From Lactobacillus amylovorus DSM 20531 (GTDB lineage: Bacteria; Bacillota; Bacilli; Lactobacillales; Lactobacillaceae): a DNA stretch of 64,000 nt. A program made the translations under genes and the position numbers. Where the stretch lies: contig NZ_CP017706.1 of the NCBI RefSeq assembly GCF_002706375.1, positions 1,550,001-1,614,000 on the forward strand, read 5' to 3'. The notes beneath the pieces were generated by a model that saw nothing but the letters and a program-made list of their open reading frames with translations, made no database searches and had not been told where the DNA came from. Positions 7,614 through 15,993 of this stretch are shown here, in pieces (positions within the stretch are counted from its first letter, which is position 1; every line of letters begins with the position of its first letter).

Positions 7614-9845
7614 ATGGACGTTTTTTCACATTATGCGCCATTTATTCAAGATTATATTTATGAACATGGCTGGCAAAATTTAAGACCAATCCAGGTTGCG
7701 GCTGCCGAAGAAATTTTTAACACTGATCATAATGTGCTCTTGTCAGCTTCGACGGCATCAGGGAAAACCGAAGCGGCCTTTTTCCCGATTTTGTCAGAGA
7801 TTTACAATGAGCCGGAAGATTCGGTTAAAGTTCTCTATATTGCTCCGCTTAAAGCGTTGATCAATGACCAATATGATCGTTTAACTGACTTATGCACAGA
7901 TGTGGATGTTCCAGTTTGGCGCTGGCACGGGGATGTGGCTCAAACACAAAAGCGTAAGCTACTCAAACATCCTTCGGGTATTTTACAAATCACGCCCGAA
8001 TCGCTTGAAAGCTTCATGATCAACAAGCACATGGATATTCCGCATCTTTTTGGCGGCTTGAAATATATTGTCGTTGATGAATTGCACTCATTTCTTAGAA
8101 GCGACCGCGGTGGACAAACTTTTTGTTTAATTGAGCGTTTGTCTAAACTAGCTAACGTTAATCCACGTAGAATCGGGCTTTCTGCGACTATCGGCAATCT
8201 GGAAGATGCCAGCAAATTTTTAGGTGCCGGTTCAAATAGAAAAACTGTGGCTCCAAGGGTGCAGAATGAACCGCAAATTTGGCATCTTTCCATGGAACAT
8301 TTTTATAAAACCGATCCACAAGCCAGTTCAAAGGATTTTGATCCCAGTCAAATTGAACCGAAAACTGATAAGGCACCAGAATTGGCTGATCCCGGAATTG
8401 GCTATATTTTTGAACACACGCGTGGCAAAAAGTGTCTGGTTTTCACCAACAGTCGTGAAGAATGTGAGGCTGTGTGTCAGGAACTTAGAGCCTACTGCGC
8501 CTATAATCATGAACCGGATCGCTTCATGATTCACCACGGTAATCTTTCACCAGCCTTGCGTGAAACTGCAGAAGCCGCAATGAAAGATGACGATGTTTAT
8601 ATGACAACTTGTGCGACGGCCACGCTAGAACTCGGAATCGATATTGGTCAGCTGGAATCTGCCTTTCAAATCGATGCGCCGTTTACTGTGTCAGGCTTTT
8701 TGCAGAGAATGGGACGGACAGGACGCCGCGGCAATCCGCCAGAAATGCACTTTGTGATGCGCGAAGAGCACCCTGAATCAAGGGCAATGCTGCCAGAATT
8801 GATTCCATGGCCATTGCTGCAAGGAATTGCCTTGGTACAGCTTTATGCCGAAGAAAAATGGGTTGAACCGCCTGAACCTAACCGTTTGCCATATAGTTTG
8901 CTTTACCACCAAACGATGAGTACGCTGGCTGCAGGTGGTGAAATGACACCGGCAGAACTGGCCTCTAGGGTATTAACTCTGTCATATTTCCACAACGTGA
9001 GCCAAGAAGACTATCGCGTTTTGCTTAAGCATTTGCTTAAAACGGGACACATCGAATGGACCGAGAATGGTGGCTTGATTGTGGGCCTTGCCGGCGAAAA
9101 AGTTGTGAATAACTTTAAGTTTTACGCGGTTTTCCAAGAAAATGAGGAATTCAGCGTCCATGCTGGCAGCGAAGAATTAGGTACCATCGTTAAGCCGCCT
9201 CCTGTAGGGGACAAGATTGCGATTGCCGGTCGCGTATGGATTGTCGAAGACGTTGATATCAAGCGCCACCAGGTATATTGTCACGAAGTAAAAGGCAGAA
9301 TTCCTGCCTACTTTGGGGATGTACCGGGCGATATCCAACCGAAGATTTTGCAAAGAATGAAGAAGGTATTCGCTGAAAAAACGATGTACCCGTATTTGAT
9401 GCGAAACGGCAAGGTACGTTTAACGCAGGCCCGCGATACAGCAGCGCTTGCTGGTTTGCCTAAGAAAAACTTGATTAAATTAGGTGGCAACATGTGGTGT
9501 CTATTTCCGTGGACTGGTACTTATGCATTTTTGGCATTGGAACGCTTAATTAAGATCAAATGTGGTAAGCAGTTGAATATTCGAGGATTTAACTCATCCA
9601 GACCATATTTTATGTATTTTGCCATGGATGCGGATGAACAAGAATTTTGGCACATTATCGGTGAAGAAGCAACAAAAGATTTTGAACCGCTAGAATTAGT
9701 TTACCCAAATGAAGTGCCGGGAATTGATAAGTATGATCAGTACTTGCCAAAAGAATTACTTAGAAAGGAGTTTGCTAATAGCGTTTTGGATATTAAAGAA
9801 ATGAAGCGTTGCGTTAAGCAAATGGTTAAAGAGAATTTGGTATAG
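7614..9845 (+). CDS. Lhr-like superfamily 2 DEAD/DEAH-box helicase (BrxHI-like)
   Basis: A 743-residue helicase. Visible motifs in order: Q-like LRPIQVAAAEEI, motif I TASGKTEAAF (residues 45-55), Ia APLKAL, Ib ITPESLE, motif II DELH (155-158), III SAT, IV VFTNSREECE, V ATATLELGIDIG, VI QRMGRTGRRG. The C-terminal 300 residues hold the Lhr-type winged-helix/beta region. It starts 10 bases after the ATPase gene with AAAGGATGA. The last 37 bases of the gene are repeated at 12793, beyond the dha operon. Expected to unwind nucleic acid 3' to 5'; the partner genes suggest DNA repair or defence, which is inference. Confidence 0.88.
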   Translation: MDVFSHYAPFIQDYIYEHGWQNLRPIQVAAAEEIFNTDHNVLLSASTASGKTEAAFFPILSEIYNEPEDSVKVLYIAPLKALINDQYDRLTDLCTDVDVPVWRWHGDVAQTQKRKLLKHPSGILQITPESLESFMINKHMDIPHLFGGLKYIVVDELHSFLRSDRGGQTFCLIERLSKLANVNPRRIGLSATIGNLEDASKFLGAGSNRKTVAPRVQNEPQIWHLSMEHFYKTDPQASSKDFDPSQIEPKTDKAPELADPGIGYIFEHTRGKKCLVFTNSREECEAVCQELRAYCAYNHEPDRFMIHHGNLSPALRETAEAAMKDDDVYMTTCATATLELGIDIGQLESAFQIDAPFTVSGFLQRMGRTGRRGNPPEMHFVMREEHPESRAMLPELIPWPLLQGIALVQLYAEEKWVEPPEPNRLPYSLLYHQTMSTLAAGGEMTPAELASRVLTLSYFHNVSQEDYRVLLKHLLKTGHIEWTENGGLIVGLAGEKVVNNFKFYAVFQENEEFSVHAGSEELGTIVKPPPVGDKIAIAGRVWIVEDVDIKRHQVYCHEVKGRIPAYFGDVPGDIQPKILQRMKKVFAEKTMYPYLMRNGKVRLTQARDTAALAGLPKKNLIKLGGNMWCLFPWTGTYAFLALERLIKIKCGKQLNIRGFNSSRPYFMYFAMDADEQEFWHIIGEEATKDFEPLELVYPNEVPGIDKYDQYLPKELLRKEFANSVLDIKEMKRCVKQMVKENLV
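9808..9844 (+). repeat. 37-bp perfect direct repeat, left copy
   Basis: This segment forms the 3' end of the helicase gene up to its stop codon. It is identical base for base to 12793-12829, and together the copies bracket the dha operon. See the finding on insertion of this block. Confidence 0.95.
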
Positions 9846-9871
9846 GATTAAAAAATTAATAAGTAATTTAG

Positions 9872-9918
9872 AATGTTGATAATTGTTTCTTAAACAGGAA
9901 TATATCGACATTTTTTAG
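9872..9918 (+). terminator. Terminator after helicase cassette
   Basis: AATGTTGATA pairs with TATCGACATT (one G-U) across a 21-base loop and is followed by six T. It would separate the cassette from the dha operon. Confidence 0.6.
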
Positions 9919-10002
9919 TTTGCAAAGTTATAAAATGACACATTGTCATCATGCGTGTTAAAATATATTAAACTCAATTATTCAGTTATGTTACAATTTG
10001 CA

Positions 10003-10016
10003 TGTAAGCATTTTCA
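10003..10016 (+). promoter_or_regulatory. cre-like CcpA operator before dhaK
   Basis: TGTAAGCATTTTCA matches the cre consensus with one change in the central CG. It lies about 30 bases before the dhaK start, next to a likely -10 (TACAAT at 9992-9997). Confidence 0.55.
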
Positions 10017-10044
10017 TTACAAGACCTAGAAAGAAGGATTCTTT

Positions 10045-11040
10045 ATGAAGAAAATAATCAACGATCCTCATGATGTTGTTCCAGAAATGGTTAACGGAAT
10101 GACGAGAGCCTATCCACAATACATTGAGAAAATTGAAGGAACTGAAGCTGTTGTTCGCAGTGATAAGGATTCTATGAAAGGTAAAGTTGGAATTGTTAGT
10201 GGTGGTGGTTCAGGCCATGAACCAACACATGCTGGTTATGTTGGTGAAGGGATGCTTAGTGCTGCTGTTTGTGGACAAGTTTTTACTTCACCTACACCAG
10301 ATCAGATTTATGCTGCTATTAAAGCAGTAAATCAAGGTCAAGGAGTCTTCTTAGTAGTTAAGAATTACTCCGGTGATGTTATGAACTTTGATATGGCTAA
10401 GGATTTAGCAAGTATGGACAATATACCTGTTAAATCAATTGTTGTTGATGATGATATCGCAGTAGAAAACAGTTTATATACGCAAGGTCGTCGTGGTGTT
10501 GCTGGTACTATTTTTATGCATAAGATTCTTGGCGCTGTTGCTCAACAAGGAGCATCTCTTGATGAAATTGATGCTTTAGCTCATAAAGTTTTGCCAAATA
10601 TTAAGACTATTGCCGTAGCTTTATCTGCAGCTACTAATCCAGAAGTGGGCAAGCCAGGTTTTGTCCTCAAAGATGATGAAATTGAATATGGGGTTGGAAT
10701 TCACAGCGAACCGGGTTATCGTCGTGAAAAAATTAAGCCTTCAAAGGAATTAGTTGAAGAGCTGGTTGGTAAACTTAATAATGAAATGCATCTTGATGGT
10801 AATAAGAAGTATGCCTGCTTAGTAAATGGTATGGGTGCCACCCCATTAATGGAGCAATATATTTTTGCAAATGATGTACTAAACAAATTGCAAGAATTTA
10901 ATATTAAACCAAGTTTTATGAAGATCGGTAATTACATGACCTCAATTGATATGGCTGGCATTTCTCTTACTTTATTTGAAATAAAAGATGCTAAATGGCT
11001 TGATTACTTAAATTATCCAGTTAAGACAATTGCTTGGTAA
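10045..11040 (+). CDS. dhaK: Dihydroxyacetone kinase subunit DhaK
   Basis: The substrate-binding subunit of the PTS-dependent kinase that phosphorylates dihydroxyacetone (glycerone). The 331 residues begin with KKIINDPHDVVPEMVNGM and contain GIVSGGGSGHEPTHAGYVG and KNYSGDVMNFDMA, all typical. The covalent substrate-binding His is in GIHSEPGYRRE (about residue 217). The ribosome site AGAAAGAAGG precedes ATG 10045. First gene of a four-gene operon dhaK-dhaL-dhaM-glpF with 15-base, -4-base and 17-base junctions. Expression is probably repressed by glucose through the cre site upstream. Confidence 0.95.
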   Translation: MKKIINDPHDVVPEMVNGMTRAYPQYIEKIEGTEAVVRSDKDSMKGKVGIVSGGGSGHEPTHAGYVGEGMLSAAVCGQVFTSPTPDQIYAAIKAVNQGQGVFLVVKNYSGDVMNFDMAKDLASMDNIPVKSIVVDDDIAVENSLYTQGRRGVAGTIFMHKILGAVAQQGASLDEIDALAHKVLPNIKTIAVALSAATNPEVGKPGFVLKDDEIEYGVGIHSEPGYRREKIKPSKELVEELVGKLNNEMHLDGNKKYACLVNGMGATPLMEQYIFANDVLNKLQEFNIKPSFMKIGNYMTSIDMAGISLTLFEIKDAKWLDYLNYPVKTIAW

Positions 11041-11055
11041 AAGGAGAACTAAAAA

Positions 11056-11640
11056 ATGACATTAACCGTTGATACCTTAACGACTTGGATGAGTAAATTT
11101 GCTGAAAAAGTTGAAACCAATAAACAGTTTTTAAGTGATCTGGATACACCAATTGGTGATGGCGATCATGGCTTTAACATGGATCGTGGAATGAAAGCTG
11201 TTGAAGAAAAATTAGCAACTAAACCTGCTGATGTTACTAGTGGTTTTAAGATAATTGCTATGGCTTTGATTTCAACTGTTGGTGGTGCTTCAGGTCCACT
11301 TTATGGTACAGCCTTTTTAGAAATGGCGAAAAAGAGTACTACTACTAATGACATTGGTGAGTTACTTGATGCAGCATTGGCTGGTATTGAGATGCGTGGT
11401 GGAGCTAAACCTGGTGACAAAACTATGGTAGATGTTTGGAATGCTTTGGTTCCAGATGTTAAAAATGGTATCTTGACTGAAAATAGAATTACTGAAGCTG
11501 TTGCTGCAACGAAAGATATGATTGCGAGAAAAGGTCGTGCTTCATACTTAGGTGAGCGGTCAAAAGGACATGTCGATCCTGGTTCACAATCAAGTGGTTA
11601 CTTATTTGAAGCTTTACTTGAAACGGAGGGCTTACTATGA
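11056..11640 (+). CDS. dhaL: Dihydroxyacetone kinase subunit DhaL
   Basis: The ADP-binding phosphotransfer subunit that passes phosphate from DhaM to substrate held by DhaK. The metal and nucleotide motif DTPIGDGDHGFNMDRG lies at residues 30-45, followed by STVGGASGPLYGT and the C-terminal SYLGERSKGHVDPGSQS. At 194 residues the length is normal. The gene overlaps dhaM by four bases (ATGA), indicating translational coupling. Confidence 0.95.
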   Translation: MTLTVDTLTTWMSKFAEKVETNKQFLSDLDTPIGDGDHGFNMDRGMKAVEEKLATKPADVTSGFKIIAMALISTVGGASGPLYGTAFLEMAKKSTTTNDIGELLDAALAGIEMRGGAKPGDKTMVDVWNALVPDVKNGILTENRITEAVAATKDMIARKGRASYLGERSKGHVDPGSQSSGYLFEALLETEGLL

Positions 11641-12008
11641 GTTTAGGTATTACCTTAGTATCACATGTTTCTGATATTGCAAACGGATTACCTAAGTTAT
11701 TAAAGCAGGTAGCTAAAGATGTTCCCATTACTACCGCCGGTGGTACCGATGATGGACGAATCGGTACTAGTATGCAAAAGATTATTAAAGCTTTTGATGA
11801 TAATTCTGCCGATGAAATTTTAGCATTTTATGATTTAGGTAGTGCAAAGATGAATCTTGAAATGGCTATAGAAATGTCTGATAAAAAAATACATATTTAT
11901 GATACTGCTTTCATTGAGGGTGCTTATACTGCGGCTTCATTAATTCAAGCTGGCGTAAATTTAAATGATATTGAAAAACAACTCAAACCCCTCACAATTA
12001 AGAATTAA
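11637..12008 (+). CDS. dhaM: PTS-dependent dihydroxyacetone kinase phosphotransferase subunit DhaM
   Basis: An EIIA-Man-type protein that takes phosphate from HPr and gives it to DhaL-bound ADP. The phosphorylated His is in VSHVSDIANGL (residue 9), and TAGGTDDGRIGTS is the next conserved strand-loop. At 123 residues it is the short, single-domain form of Gram-positive bacteria, without the HPr and EI-like extensions of enterobacteria. Start overlaps the dhaL stop. Confidence 0.93.
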   Translation: MSLGITLVSHVSDIANGLPKLLKQVAKDVPITTAGGTDDGRIGTSMQKIIKAFDDNSADEILAFYDLGSAKMNLEMAIEMSDKKIHIYDTAFIEGAYTAASLIQAGVNLNDIEKQLKPLTIKN

Positions 12009-12025
12009 TAGAAAGAGGTTCTCTT

Positions 12026-12736
12026 ATGTCAGGATTTATTGGTGAATTTTTTGGAACGATGATCTTGATTGTTTTTGGTACTGGTTGTGGAGCAGCAATC
12101 AATCTAAAAAAATCTTATGCGAAGGGTTCAAATTGGTTGTATGTTTCACTTGCGTGGGGTATGGCTGTAACTTTTGGTGTTTATGCAGCGGCTAACTTAG
12201 GTTCACAAGGACATTTAAATCCTGCGGTAACTATTGGCTTCGCTTGCTTTGGCTTTTTCCCATGGCATGAAGTATTGCCTTATTTGCTAGGTCAATTCTT
12301 GGGTGCTTTTGTAGGTGCTGTATTGGTAGCTATTCAATTCTATCCTCACTTTAAAGAAACTAAAACAGCAGAGGAAGGAAATAATGTAGGTATTTTTGCT
12401 ACTGGCCCTGCAATTAAGAATAATCTGTTCAACTTTTTAAGTGAAACTATTGCCACTTTCTTCTTTGTTTTCACTTTACTTAATTTAGGTGACTTTGATA
12501 AAGGCTTAAAACCAATTGCAGTAGGACTTTTAATCATGGTTGTTGGTCAAGCCCTAGGTGGGACTACTGGTTTTGCTTTAAATCCAGCTCGTGATTGGTC
12601 TCCAAGGTTTGCTTATACAGTCTTACCAATTCCTAATAAGTCAGATGCAAATTGGAGTTATGCTTGGGTGCCGATGTTTGGCCCACTTGTAGGCGGTATC
12701 CTAGCTGGTGCTTTACAATATTTGTTAATCAAATAA
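12026..12736 (+). CDS. glpF: Glycerol/dihydroxyacetone facilitator (MIP aquaglyceroporin)
   Basis: A 236-residue major intrinsic protein with six membrane helices. Both pore motifs are intact: HLNPAVTIGF and ALNPARDWSPR; Arg after the second NPA is the selectivity-filter residue and the Asp two places on is typical of glycerol-permeable members. Last gene of the dha operon, so it probably brings glycerol or dihydroxyacetone to the kinase. RBS AGAAAGAGG precedes ATG 12026. Confidence 0.92.
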   Translation: MSGFIGEFFGTMILIVFGTGCGAAINLKKSYAKGSNWLYVSLAWGMAVTFGVYAAANLGSQGHLNPAVTIGFACFGFFPWHEVLPYLLGQFLGAFVGAVLVAIQFYPHFKETKTAEEGNNVGIFATGPAIKNNLFNFLSETIATFFFVFTLLNLGDFDKGLKPIAVGLLIMVVGQALGGTTGFALNPARDWSPRFAYTVLPIPNKSDANWSYAWVPMFGPLVGGILAGALQYLLIK

Positions 12737-12746
12737 TTTATATAAG

Positions 12747-12778
12747 AACATCCTAAGTCACTCTTAGGATGTTTTTTA
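12747..12778 (+). terminator. Terminator of dha operon
   Basis: AACATCCTAAG pairs with CTTAGGATGTT around a four-base loop and is followed by a T run. Confidence 0.92.
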
Positions 12779-12792
12779 AGATGATACTTATT

Positions 12793-12829
12793 GTTGCGTT
12801 AAGCAAATGGTTAAAGAGAATTTGGTATA
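12793..12829 (+). repeat. 37-bp perfect direct repeat, right copy (carries promoter)
   Basis: Identical to 9808-9844, the end of the helicase gene. In this copy the junction creates an extended -10 box TGGTATAAT (12823-12831) for the gene at 12860, while in the left copy the same place reads TGGTATAGG. Confidence 0.95.
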
Positions 12830-12859
12830 ATAGACTAAAAAAGAAGAAAAGAGATAAAA

Positions 12860-13237
12860 ATGACGCTTAAAATTAATCAATCTGTTTCTAAGGATGCACA
12901 ATCTCGTACTTTGCTAAAAGAATTATTAAAGGTTCACCAAATTCACCAAGCATACAATGTGCGTGATTTGACCGACGCAGATGAACAAATTTTGGAAAAG
13001 GCATTTAACACTACCCGTGAAATGATGCCTAGAATTTCCGCTAAGGAAATCAAGTTTGAAGACAAGAAGTGGGATTCATTATTCAACTTCTTGATGGCTG
13101 AACAAATCTCATTTGCACGTGTGCTTACTAACGGTGACGACAACTTGAACGAATATGTTCAAGCAAAGAACCAAGCTCACCAAGCATACGCATTGGTTGA
13201 AACTGCAATCAACAATCTTGAAAATGAAGGTAAATAA
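12860..13237 (+). CDS. Conserved helical protein, function unknown
   Basis: 125 residues, charged, predicted all-helical, soluble, without signal or membrane segments. I do not recognise the family. The ATG follows AAGAAAAGAGA. Its promoter is the right copy of the 37-bp repeat, implying that before the dha block arrived the promoter lay within the end of the helicase gene and this gene followed the cassette directly. A strong terminator follows. Confidence 0.75.
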   Translation: MTLKINQSVSKDAQSRTLLKELLKVHQIHQAYNVRDLTDADEQILEKAFNTTREMMPRISAKEIKFEDKKWDSLFNFLMAEQISFARVLTNGDDNLNEYVQAKNQAHQAYALVETAINNLENEGK

Positions 13238-13250
13238 AACAAGCAATATG

Positions 13251-13291
13251 TAAGGATACGTAGAAAAACATCTATGTATCCTTATTTTTTT
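13251..13291 (+). terminator. Terminator after gene 12860
   Basis: TAAGGATACGTAG pairs with CTATGTATCCTTA (one G-T) and is followed by seven T. Confidence 0.92.
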
Positions 13292-13451
13292 ATTCAAAAA
13301 TAAGGACAAAAAGAAAAATGAGCGTATAATTAAAAACAACTTTATCAAACCAATATTTATAAAAGTGCTAAGTATATTATTAAATCAAAAAATAATAATA
13401 TATACCAATTATGGATATTGAATCAACCTGATCATTTTAGGAGGGAAAAAG

Positions 13452-14703
13452 ATGATTAACCAAACGAACACTCTATTTGTTTTTGTTGCTAGTGTTTTAG
13501 TTTTCTTTATGACACCTGGACTTGCTTTTTTCTATGGTGGCATGGTTTCCAAGAAGAATGCTGTGAACACGATGATTTCAGTATTCATGATTACAGGGAT
13601 TGCAATTGTTTTGTTTATTCCTTTTGGCTACAACTTAGCCTTTGGTAAAGATGTTGGTGGGATTTTTGGTTTGAGTAAAAGTGTATTTTTAAACGGATTT
13701 GATTTAAAAACACTTTATTCTAAAGATTCCGGCATTACGCTTTTAACCTACTTAATGTTTCAGATGATGTTTTCAATTATTACACCCGCATTGTTTGTAG
13801 GTGCAATTGTTGGAAGGATGAAAATTTAAATTTTTGTTAGCGTTCGTCGTAATCTGGTCGATTTTGATTTACTACCCAATGGTTCACATGGTTTGGACAC
13901 CAGGTGGGATTTTAGCTAAAAAAGGGATGCTTGATTTTGCAGGTGGGACTGTAGTTCATATTACCGCCGGTATTACCGCCTTGCTTTTATCAATTTTTGT
14001 TGGTCCAAGAATTGATTTTGATCCAAATGGTGAGGTTAAGCATTATAACTTACCATGGGTTTTAATGGGAACCAGTATATTATGGATCGGTTGGTATGGC
14101 TTCAACGTTGGTTCTGCCTTAACTGTAAGCGATGTAGCTACACAAGCGTTTTTAACTACAACCGTTGCAACTGGTACGTCATTTGTGGTTTGGATGTTCT
14201 TGGATATGTTTATTAAAGAAAAGACTACTATGATTGGCCTCTGTACGGGTGCCTTGTGTGGATTAGTCGGTATTACGCCAGCAGCTGGCTATGTTACTGT
14301 GGCAGGAGCCTTTGCCATTGGTTTTATTTGTACACTAGCCAGTTACGGTTTCATTCATGTGATTAAGCCAAAATTGAAGCTAGATGATCCACTTGATGCA
14401 TTTGGCTGTCACGGCGTTTCAGGAATTGTAGGTTCGATTTTGACAGGATTATTTGCGACTAAGATTGTTAACCCGCAAATTGAAAATGACTTGCTTTATG
14501 GTGGCGGGTTGCATTTGATTACAGCTCAGATTTTAGGAACGTTATTTACTATCATATTTGTAGGGATCATGACGACGATAATCGTTTTATTACTTAAAAA
14601 GATTATTTCAATTAGAGTATCAAAAGAAGATGAATTAATGGGGCTTGATTTAGCTGAGCACGGAGAGCAAGCAGATTACGGAATTGAATTTGAAGAAAAG
14701 TAG
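13452..14703 (+). pseudogene. amt: Ammonium transporter, frameshifted
   Basis: Encodes an Amt/MEP channel, normally about 415 residues with eleven membrane helices. The N-terminal frame (13452-13829) carries MTPGLAFFYGGMVSKKN and stops after GRMKI; the second frame (from 13834) continues with LAFVVIWSILIYYP, WTPGG and DAFGCHGVSGI. Removing one A from the AAAA run at 13821-13824 restores a continuous GRMKFKFLLAFVV. Both halves are otherwise perfect, so the lesion is recent, a programmed or phase-variable slip, or a sequencing error. RBS TAGGAGGGAAA is excellent. No glnB-like gene follows. Confidence 0.88.
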
Positions 14704-14713
14704 CCATATTATT

Positions 14714-14722
14714 TGTTATAAT
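14714..14722 (+). promoter_or_regulatory. Extended -10 promoter of nitroreductase gene
   Basis: TGTTATAAT, 33 bases before the ATG at 14755. Confidence 0.5.
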
Positions 14723-14754
14723 GAACTTACAGATTATTAGTAAGAAGGATGAAA

Positions 14755-15513
14755 ATGATACATAACGAAACAATCGACACGCAATTAAATCACCGTTCTA
14801 TTAGAAAATTTAAGGATCAAACTTTGACTAAAGAACAACTTGAAACTTTGTATTCTGTCTTTGGTCAAACTCCAACCAGCATGTTTATGCAAAATGCTAG
14901 CTTACTGCACGTTACCGATCCTGAAGAAAAGAAGCGAATTCAAAAGTTATGTAACCAAAAATATGTTGGTGCAGAAGGCGATTTATTTATTTTTATCGTT
15001 GACTTGTACCGTAACCAACAAATTAGAAAGCAACTTGGCAAAGACGACGGCCGTGTTCACACGACTGATATCTTTTTCCAAGCGATGGAAGATACGCTGC
15101 TTGCTTTTCAAAATGTCGCTAATGCGGTAGAAAGTATGGGCTTAGGCTATGTGCCACTTGGTACGGTTAACGATCATCCGTTGGATTTGCTTAAGAAGCT
15201 TGATTTGCCTGAGTTGACTTTTCCAGTGTTGGGGATGCAAGTAGGTGTGCCTGATCAAAAGCCACAATTGAAGCCACGTTTGCCATACAAGTTCACTTGC
15301 TTTGAAGGCAAATACAATAAAGATTTCAATGTTAAGGAGCTTAAGGACTACGACCAAGTGGTCACTACTTATTACGATTTGCGGGATGCCAACCGCAGAA
15401 TCGATTCTTTCACCAAGCAAATCACTGGTGCCAAGCTTAATAATCACGAAACTGACCGTGATCAATTACCAAAAGAACTTCACAAACAAGGTCTCTGTTT
15501 AGACTGGAAGTAG
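14755..15513 (+). CDS. NADPH-dependent nitroreductase-family oxidoreductase (NfsA-like)
   Basis: About 252 residues of the FMN-dependent nitroreductase fold. The N-terminal HRSIRKFKDQTLT is the FMN phosphate-binding signature; GLGYVPLGTV and VLGMQVGVPDQKPQLKPRLP are typical of the NfsA/FRP branch that uses NADPH. The ATG at 14755 is well spaced from AAGAAGG; an ATG six bases earlier overlaps that site. Physiological substrate is unknown (quinones, nitro compounds or flavin). Confidence 0.88.
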   Translation: MIHNETIDTQLNHRSIRKFKDQTLTKEQLETLYSVFGQTPTSMFMQNASLLHVTDPEEKKRIQKLCNQKYVGAEGDLFIFIVDLYRNQQIRKQLGKDDGRVHTTDIFFQAMEDTLLAFQNVANAVESMGLGYVPLGTVNDHPLDLLKKLDLPELTFPVLGMQVGVPDQKPQLKPRLPYKFTCFEGKYNKDFNVKELKDYDQVVTTYYDLRDANRRIDSFTKQITGAKLNNHETDRDQLPKELHKQGLCLDWK

Positions 15514-15636
15514 CAAAATAATTGACACTTTGTCTCTTTTCGTCAAATAGTTGACGTTTGTATATTTATTGGCTATTGCTTATAAGCCTAGTTGAAAAAT
15601 ATAATATATGCGTACATTGAAAGGAGATATAGGTTT

Positions 15637-15894
15637 ATGTTTAATGCTATTTTTTGGATTTTGCTTATTTGGTTGTTAATCAATGGTATTTGGATGTGGT
15701 TCAAACTTGATGATCAAAAGTTGCAAAAGACTTTCGCATTGATTAATGTAGTTGCCGTAATTGTCGGCTTCTGGGTATTCTATGGTGTAAGTCACCCAGC
15801 TGGTACATTAGCAACTTGGTTCTTAGTTGTTAACTGGGTCAACGTGGTCATTGCCATTTTGCAATTCTACTTCGGTTATCGTAAAGCAAACTAA
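15637..15894 (+). CDS. Small membrane protein, three predicted helices
   Basis: 85 residues, almost entirely hydrophobic, with segments near residues 1-20, 33-50 and 57-75. The ATG at 15637 follows AAAGGAGATATAG, a near-perfect ribosome site; the frame open upstream to 15592 is unsupported. Function unknown; no family recognised with confidence. Confidence 0.72.
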   Translation: MFNAIFWILLIWLLINGIWMWFKLDDQKLQKTFALINVVAVIVGFWVFYGVSHPAGTLATWFLVVNWVNVVIAILQFYFGYRKAN

Positions 15895-15952
15895 ATTTAA
15901 ATAAATTAATAAATTAACTGAAAAACTAACACACTATTATGAATAGAATGGA

Positions 15953-15985
15953 GTCTCCATAACCGATATAGTTATGGGGACTTTT
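15953..15985 (+). terminator. Hairpin, probable terminator before TetR gene
   Basis: GTCTCCATAAC pairs with GTTATGGGGAC around seven bases and is followed by TTTTG. The T run is short, so it may instead be an operator-like palindrome just upstream of the TetR gene. Confidence 0.5.
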
Positions 15986-15993
15986 GTGGTGTA

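Noticed and set aside
10045-12736. dha operon as a transposon cargo
   Set aside because: No transposase, inverted repeats or short target duplication flank it; only the 37-bp homologous repeat.
13834-14703. Second half of the ammonium transporter as a separate gene
   Set aside because: No ribosome site before 13834, and the protein begins in the middle of a conserved membrane segment; a one-base frameshift explains it.
15520-15560. Near-repeat AAATAATTGACACTTTG / AAATAGTTGACGTTTG
   Set aside because: Two imperfect copies only, in AT-rich DNA; could be an operator but there is no supporting evidence.
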